Below, in pieces: positions 58,032-64,000 of a DNA stretch of 64,000 bases (position 1 is the first letter of the stretch; each line of letters starts with the position of its first letter). The notes beneath the pieces are model-generated. The model was given only the letters and a program-made list of their open reading frames with translations, was not told the origin of the DNA and did no database searches. The stretch covers positions 9,891,001 through 9,955,000 of the forward strand of contig BSWB01000002.1 of the NCBI GenBank assembly GCA_033239125.1, given 5' to 3'. A program made the position numbers and the translations under genes. Origin of the DNA: Fagopyrum homotropicum. Its lineage: Eukaryota > Streptophyta > Magnoliopsida > Caryophyllales > Polygonaceae.

Positions 58032-58190
58032 CCGGATGCTAGAAGTCTACATACTTCTTGTCTCATTGACCTCTACAAGGTCTAAAACAGCGTGCTAGAA
58101 GGTTCCTACTTCTAGTCTCAATGATCTCTAAAAGATCTTCAACATGCTAGGAAGAATGATTCCTAGTCTCAAGGTTCTCACGGAACAACA
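58032..58190. repeat. Three-copy tandem repeat inside the Gypsy LTR
   Basis: Units begin TGCTAGAAGTCTAC, TGCTAGAAGGTTCC and TGCTAGGAAGAATG. Each is followed by CTTCTAGTCTCA-type sequence and, in the first two, ATCTCTAAAAGATCTTC-type sequence. Roughly 55 bp per unit. Confidence 0.7.
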
Positions 58191-59427
58191 TCACTAACAC
58201 AAGCTTAAGGCTCTCGAAGCATGACCAACGCATAAGGATCAACAAGTCACTAGCTGGCTTTTACCCTAGTTCATCTAGGTCTATCCTAGCATGATCTAGC
58301 ACAAGGAAAGGGAAAAGTAAGCAAGGATGGAAGCAACTCACCAAAGACGGTAGTTACTGTAGAGAAGGCGCGACAGCGTGAGCAAACGTGCAGGGCGGCT
58401 TCAGGCAACAAAGGTTGTGGGGGCGGCGACAAGGAGGCGCGGGGGCAGCAACAAATGAGAGGCCGTAGGGGCGGGAGCTTGCAGCCGCGGGGCGGTGCAC
58501 AGACAGAAGCAACGTCGGGGACTTTCTTTGACAACAACGTCACACCAGGAAGACCAAGCTTCAATTTTCAATCAACACACGACGATACTCAAACAAAGGA
58601 GTCTAGAAATACATACGGAGCAACCAACGAAGGACAAACAAGGATCAAGACTCGATCTTGATTCATGTTAAGAAGAAGAAAGAAGGAAAGAAGAAGGAGA
58701 GGAAGGAAGCATGCAACAGAGGTTCGAGAACGACATAGGGATGAAGGGTGAAGAACTTACAAAGATTTTGCAGAGGTTCGCATGAAAAGACTGCAGCTTG
58801 GCTCGAGGTTGAAGAAGAACGTAAGAAAGAAGAGAAAAATGAAAAAGAAGGCGAGAATATAAAGAGAATGGTTGGGAAAGAACAAGAAAGGTCAAGAATT
58901 AGTGTTAGAAGATAGAGGAATGACGGCTCAAAAGATAGAAGATCGGATCTTCTAAGAAAGGAAAGAAGATAAAACGATTAAAAACAAATCGGGCGCGATC
59001 TGAGGTCAGCCGCACCCGCGGCTAGACCCTGCCGTGACCGCGACAAAAGATGTTTGCCGCGACCGCGGCTCAACGTTACCGCGGGGGCGGTGACCCTGAA
59101 AATCCGGTTGTTACAATCATAGGCAATTTTGAATTAAACATGAAACTACAATAAAATTCTCATATAAATACAATTTGGGTTTACGTATCCCCAACAGATT
59201 TCCCGTCGGGGATCCCATCGAGTTACCCGTTGGGGTTCCCCCGTAATTTTGGGTTCGAATCGGGGAGCGGAACGGATACCCCTATCTTCATCCCCGTCCC
59301 CTTCCCCAAGCGGGGAACTAAAACTTTCCCCATCCCGTCCATATCCCCGTTTAAAATCTCCATCCTCGTCCCCAACACTGGTAATAACCGCGAATTTCGG
59401 GAAACTCCATCCCATTTACACCCTTAC

Positions 59428-59719
59428 AGGGAGTAATTTACAACAAGGATGAAGAAAAGAGAGATCGGGGTCCATAGGTCGGGGAAAGAAAGGAGAAGTG
59501 AGTGGAAGAAGGGAAAAAAGAAAGAAATAGAAAAGGAGATTCGGCAGTTGTTTTTTTTAAATCAAAACTAAACTTGATAAAATATATTCGTATACGGATG
59601 TACGAGTGGGAAATTATAACGAAAGTAAGATACGGAAAATGTATACTCATAAAACTTACGATATAAAATAAAAATAATAATAAAATACAGGAAAAATGTA
59701 TAAAATGCACCTTAAAATA
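59428..59719. other. No gene seen
   Basis: Purine-rich (GAAGAAAAGAGAG...) then AT-rich. The minus-strand frame here reflects composition. Confidence 0.4.
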
Positions 59720-60092
59720 TTATGGGTGTTTCATCCTCGAAACTAAGACTCAAAAAGCGAGGGGTAACACTCTCTCATTCATGCTTCAGTCTCCCAAGTA
59801 GTGCATCGGTGCCATGTCGAGACCATAAAACCTTCACTAATGGTATCACTTTATTTCTCAACTTGTTGGTCTCATACTCGATAATCTACACCGGGTGCTC
59901 TTCATAAGTATCATCTTCCTTACATTCGAGACCATAAAACCTTCACTAGTTGTATGTAAACTCTACCAAAGGCAAACATGTCTCCCACGTTCCTAGCCAA
60001 TCCAAGGTACAAGCCCGTAACATGTCTTCCAAGGTCTGGATGGTCCTTTCAGATTGTCCGTCTGTTTGTGGATGGAAAGATTTGAAAGGGAT
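59720..60092 (-). pseudogene. Gypsy integrase end and chromodomain-like relic
   Basis: Minus strand near 60088-59960 reads, with shifts, FHPQTDGQSERT, then LRACTLDWLGTWE and LPLVEF, the conserved C-terminal integrase core of Gypsy elements. Near 59840-59730 it reads VIPLVKVLWSRHGTDALL and then SFEDET, resembling the chromodomain of chromoviruses and the last codons of pol. It belongs to a different element from the 5' LTR at 56897-59116, since the arm of another transposon lies between. Confidence 0.75.
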
Positions 60093-60530
60093 ACACATTT
60101 ATACGGTTTAATTTTAAACATGAACTACAAAATGTATCAACTTATCACGTCAGTGGACGAGCTAATCGAATTTGATGATTTACGTGTTTTTTTATTTAAT
60201 ACTCTTTCGGTTCTCAATTTGATCAGGGAATAAATTTATAAAAAAGACTAAAAGTAAAGTGAGTAATATTTATTATTGCACAATAATATAAAAAATTGTA
60301 TAAAAGAATGATAAAAACGTGAAGAGTTATATGAGAATAGAAAAAAAAAATACATTAAAAATAAAAAAAAAAAATAAAAAATAGGTACATTTCTGTTGGT
60401 AAAAGGTTTAAGTATTAATTACTCTTATAATCCCTTAACCAAAATTTTGAAATTATAACGTAAAAAATTATGAACAAGAGTGGTGGTTACTATATTAGTA
60501 TATTGTATGTATTTTTTTATTTTACTACTA
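60093..60530. other. No gene seen
   Basis: Very AT-rich, with A-runs at 60340-60380. Confidence 0.45.
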
Positions 60531-60771
60531 CTCCCTCGTTCATAAATAATTGTCATTTTAACATTTTGCACATTTATTAAGAAGGTTATGAGATATATCA
60601 TTTTACCCATAATTATTCCTTTACTTTTTATTTCATTGAAAACCATAACTAACAAAATACTAATGATTAGAAGGGTAGATATATAAAGTGAAGGATAAAA
60701 TAGTTAAAATCACAATTATTCTTTAACAAAAGTATAATGCTAAAACGACGGTTATTTATGATTGGATGGAG
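60531..60771. mobile_element. Stowaway-type MITE
   Basis: 241 bp, inverted ends CTCCCTCGTTCATAAATAA (60531) and TTATTTATGATTGGATGGAG (to 60771), flanked by TA (60529-60530, 60772-60773). Subterminal TTGTCATTTTA pairs with the CTAAAACGACGG side. No coding capacity. Confidence 0.88.
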
Positions 60772-60948
60772 TATTAATTTATCATTAATGTATCAGTGTT
60801 TTTTTTTTTTTTTGTGTACAATGTTGTCATTTGACATTAATTAAAATCTGAAATAAGCATGATGATGTTGTCTTCATCGTTGACCATTCCCTACTTTTGT
60901 AACCCTAATGAACCATCTCAAATGTGCACCACTTTTTAGTCGCACATA

Positions 60949-61349
60949 GGCTCTGTTTGGTAAGGGCGTAAATTAAGTAGATTAAGATTACGGGAATTAA
61001 AAGGGAAAAATAATTTTCGTAATCTCGTGTGGTAAGGGTATTAAGGAGATTAAAGGGTTAGATTATGGCGATTAAGGGAATTAGATTATGAGAATTGTAA
61101 GCATTATGAAGATTATTGAGGGTAAAATATCACTTTTATCCCTCCTTTTTTTCATCTCTTTCATCTATAAAAAAATATAACACGTATTTTTTGTAATTTT
61201 ATCCACAATCATATTAATTTTACCAAACAATCACTTCACCTATATACATATTCATCCTCTTAAACAATTTCATCCCCTTAATTCTTCATCCAAATAGTTC
61301 TCTTTCTCCTCATCTTCATCTACATAATCTTCCGTTACCAAACTGACCA
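60949..61349. mobile_element. Harbinger-like MITE
   Basis: About 400 bp. Ends GGCTCTGTTTGGTAAGGG (60949) and CCGTTACCAAACTGACC (to about 61349) are inverted copies; ATA lies on both outer sides (60946-60948 and 61350-61352). The interior repeats GTAAGGG and GATTA words. Confidence 0.7.
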
Positions 61350-61485
61350 ATAAATTACTTTTTTAATCGCTTAAATATTCTAATTGTAATTGGGTTCCGG
61401 TTTCCTCTTACAATAACAAATCTAGATGATTTATGAAAGTTATTTTCGTGGAAAACTTGCGAGATTTGTTTTATTCGAATATGGA

Positions 61486-61615
61486 TCGCCCAGAATGCTT
61501 TAGCCCAATGGCCCATGATGATATAGCCCAATATCCCATTATTCTATAGCCCATTGGCCCATACTTATATAGCCCAAAGGCCCATAATGCTATAGCCCAA
61601 TGGCCCAACAAGGAA
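61486..61615. repeat. 23-bp tandem repeat with GGCCCA motifs
   Basis: Five 23-bp units start at 61501, 61524, 61547, 61570 and 61593, each TAGCCCA..GGCCCA plus eight variable bases (second unit ATCCCA). A partial unit precedes at 61486. GGCCCA is the site II/TCP-type promoter motif of plants, but no gene start is visible near it. Confidence 0.92.
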
Positions 61616-62869
61616 GCTGTCAATTTTGCCTTCACAATTTACATGTTATTCAAACGAAAATGAAGCAAAAATAAAGTGATGATATTCAACTTATTGTGTC
61701 TAATAAAGACGTAATGGTTCAGGTACTGAGTTATTCATCAGGTACGAAATTACGGAACATTGTCGGACTGATACGTATTATTTATTTTATTTTGTACGGA
61801 CACTTTTTTAGTTCATGGTTTTTGTACAATTTGTTAAAAATGTTTAATTAGTTTAAATTAATTGTACTAATTGTTCATAAAACTTTTTTATAAATTTAAA
61901 ATTAAGTATGTGTTGTTAATATAAAATGTTTGAACTAATAAAATACTTTATATGAACTAACAATATTAAAGCTTTGAACTAACAAATATCATAATAAAAA
62001 TATACTGATAAATTTGGGTTTCATAAACAATAGTCGAGAATAGTGCAAAAATATATGAATTAATTGATAGTGAAAAATACGTGAACTAAATTAAAAATAA
62101 CGTTAAATTATTAATATTAAAAAGTTCTAATTTTTTAGAATATAATCTTATTTCATATTGTGTGAAATAGTAGGTTCAAACTTTTGGTTCATATTATTGA
62201 CTAACGGTACATATTTAATTTACTAACGTATCGTTCGTCACTCCGTACCGAAAGAAAATGTTTTACGTGAAATATTTCCTAATAGATATTCATTTTCTTG
62301 GATTATATGCTCTAGACAATATATCATAAATTTATAACCAAAATTTATTTTCTACATTTTCGTTTGAACTAATATTTTTGAGGAAAAACAACAATATTTT
62401 TAGTTTGAAGCACTAATCTTTGATTTTATTTAGTTGTAATTTAATGAACCTAATTTGATACCAACCGACAATATCACCCTAACTAAAGTAAATAATCTGA
62501 ATAAAAAAAAATAAAAGATGCTCTGATACATACCCAATGACAAATTGAAACTTATAATAGATTAGGTACTTTATATATATATTATAACATACTTTTAGTG
62601 AGTAAAGGTATAGAAAATGAAAAAAAAAAGAAGAAACAAATAAGTGTGACCAGTAATATCACGTCACATATTTTTTAATGGGCCAAGTGTTTAATGCGTG
62701 TAAACAAGTTAGGCTTTCACAATTTTCATCATAGAAGGAAAATAAGTTGTTAATGATTTATAGTAGTTTAGTCTAGCTTTTAATGAGTGTGTATGTAAAT
62801 GATTTATAATAATTTAGTCTAGCTTTAATTGATTAGTGCTTAAAGAGAATCAATTTGAATTTAAATTAT
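61616..62869. other. Intergenic, no gene seen
   Basis: Very AT-rich; short near-repeats such as TTTATAATAATTTAGTCTAGCTTTAA (62746-62830, two copies). No frame of note. Confidence 0.45.
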
Positions 62870-63528
62870 AATGTCAGCATGAAGTTGTTACAAATGTGTC
62901 TCTGGATAAATTTTGGTGCTAGTAATTATGTGTCTCATATTAAATAGAGAATTAGTTTGATCCGAGAGTTTAATAATATTTATTAATGGGAAATAAGATA
63001 AAGACGAAAATAGAAAACATTGGGACTTACAATTGATCTTGGACATTTATAGTCATATAGATCTCAAAGGATGTCTATGCGTATCTGAATGTGCTAAACA
63101 ATCTTGTTTACGTTAGTAGATTGAACAATTTAAGTTTAATTATTAAGTTTGGACATGGTGAATTTTCATTGTATAAACATAATAATTTTTACGGTAGTGA
63201 TACATTGATTGAATCACTTTACATATTTAATCTTGATATTAAAATTTATAAATCTTTGTTTGATGTTGAAACTAATGTGAACATCAAACGTAGTGTATCT
63301 AATGAAAATTCAGCTTCCTTGTTGCATAAAAAATTGGATCACATATCTAAGGAAAGGTTAGTGAGGTTGGTGAAAAATGATACTTTACCTCATTTAGATT
63401 TCAGTGACTTAGAAATGTATATAGAGTGCATAAAAGAATTAACCCTAGGTAGATTCATGTTCAGTCACATGTTCAAATCTAGACCTGTTAAAGTGTTTGA
63501 TTTAAAAACGAAATCGCAATGCATCTAA
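62870..63528 (+). pseudogene. Copia protease to GAG-pre-integrase relic
   Basis: Near 62915 reads LDKFWC-SNYVSHI, a decayed protease motif (D/SGASN.V). The clean frame 63091-63528 reads MLNNLVYVSRLNNLSLIIKF then ASLLHKKLDHISKERLVRLV, the HxRLGHIS.eR.xrLV zinc-binding start of Copia integrase, and CIKELTLG where the Cys pair should be. The second Cys and the catalytic core are absent. The frame ends at 63526. Confidence 0.8.
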
Positions 63529-64000
63529 CATATTCTTACAAATTCTTCACTCTTTTTACCAAACACATCATCCTCTCTATCTAGGATTGGTATTCAAATT
63601 GGATGGACCGAGTTTTGACACACTAATGCTCACCTCATTTGACATAAGTCAAGTCTAAATCAAGTCAAAATCTTAACTAATAAGCTACTTTATATTAGAC
63701 TTGTTTAAAAAGTAAATGAGTTTGACACAACTTTTTTAATAGAGCCCGAATTAATCTCGAGTAACTCGACTAAATAGGATTCGAATAACTCGACTTAGAT
63801 AAGATATAAGATATTGACGACGAACCTTCCAATAAGCCACGCAAGGTTGTTTATTATTATTATTATTTTTTTTGATAATTGATGGGGTTACCTACTAATG
63901 ATATGATTTAGTGATCCTCATTTGAAACTCGTCGACCGATGGTGGGCCAGGGAGGGAAGAAGCAAAATTGAAACTGAAATGCAAATGAAAGCGAAAGTGA
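63529..64000. other. Intergenic with a GAGTCGAG-type repeat relic
   Basis: 63600-63790 carries TTGTTTAAAAAGTAAATGAG, CTCGAGTAACTCGAC and TCGAATAACTCGAC, loosely related to 43643-44060. A TTA trinucleotide run lies at 63851-63870. No gene. Confidence 0.45.

Larger units (their letters stand above)
56897..59116 (-). mobile_element. Gypsy 5' LTR with a nested LTR
   Basis: In minus sense it runs TGTAACAACCGG (59116) to GGGGTGTTACA (56897), 2220 bp including a 290-bp insert plus its 5-bp duplication. G/C modules lie at 58990-59095 and again at 58370-58510 (GGGGCGG, GGGGGCGG). A TTTATATTC box lies near 58860. A three-fold degenerate repeat of about 55 bp (TGCTAGAAG...AGTCTCAA) spans 58032-58190. 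Ends of the TGTAACACCC type are common in plant Gypsy LTRs. Confidence 0.7.
55268..59427. mobile_element. GGGTGTAAATGGG-type element split by a Gypsy insertion
   Basis: Left end GGAGTGTTAATGGG (55268) and right end CCCATTTACACCC (to about 59427) are imperfect inverted copies. Both arms carry ATCCCC/CCCCGTCCCC words (55380-55440, 59200-59370). The Gypsy 5' portion at about 55985-59116 lies between the arms. Exact ends and duplication are not certain. Confidence 0.5.

Noticed and set aside
58455..58661. GC-rich frame near 58.5 kb as a gene
   Set aside because: It lies inside the Gypsy LTR and is made of its G/C modules.
61486..61615. CRISPR-like array
   Set aside because: The units are directly adjacent with no unique spacers, and the DNA is plant nuclear.

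Overview
This window is plant nuclear DNA, almost certainly from a eudicot. It is AT-rich, its genes carry spliceosomal introns, and most of it is LTR retrotransposons, LINEs and small DNA transposons. The wording of the allene oxide cyclase looks closest to asterid proteins; that is inference from memory, not a search.

Only two intact host genes are supported. The first is a two-exon WIP-type C2H2 zinc-finger transcription factor gene (+, 21459-22676), with a TATA box and a degenerate minisatellite upstream. The second is a three-exon allene oxide cyclase gene (-, 43356-41889) of jasmonate synthesis. They are 19 kb apart with transposons between them, and nothing suggests they act together.

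Layout. 1-3.4 kb: a minus-strand LTR with G-rich modules abuts a 5'-truncated Copia pol and its LTR. 3.7-6.1 kb: copy 1 of a duplicated segment. 6.4-7.5 kb: a TRIM relic and a TIR element holding a SINE-like insert. 8.0-14.9 kb: a minus-strand Copia element with a LINE inserted in its RNase H region. 15.0-18.1 kb: one LTR and degenerate internal ORFs of an unclassified element, with a repeated sequence module. 19.7-22.7 kb: microsatellite, LINE tail, minisatellite, WIP gene. 23.1-35.5 kb: copy 2 of the duplicated segment, swollen by an old Copia element that itself took in two LINE ends, a complete Copia element (27638-33873) and a further LINE fragment. 36.4-41.5 kb: a cluster of PIF/Harbinger-like elements, one carrying a piece of a CDKF;1-type kinase gene. 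41.9-43.4 kb: AOC. 44.7-45.1 kb: a TRIM. 45.9-51.7 kb: a second complete Copia element related to the first. 53-60 kb: Copia and Gypsy remnants, including a Gypsy 5' LTR with another LTR nested in it. 60.5-64 kb: MITEs, a 23-bp tandem repeat and a Copia relic.

All retroelement reading frames here carry stops or frameshifts, so no autonomous element is visible. Target-site duplications and interrupted frames let much of the insertion order be read directly. No CRISPR, tRNA or rRNA gene was recognised.
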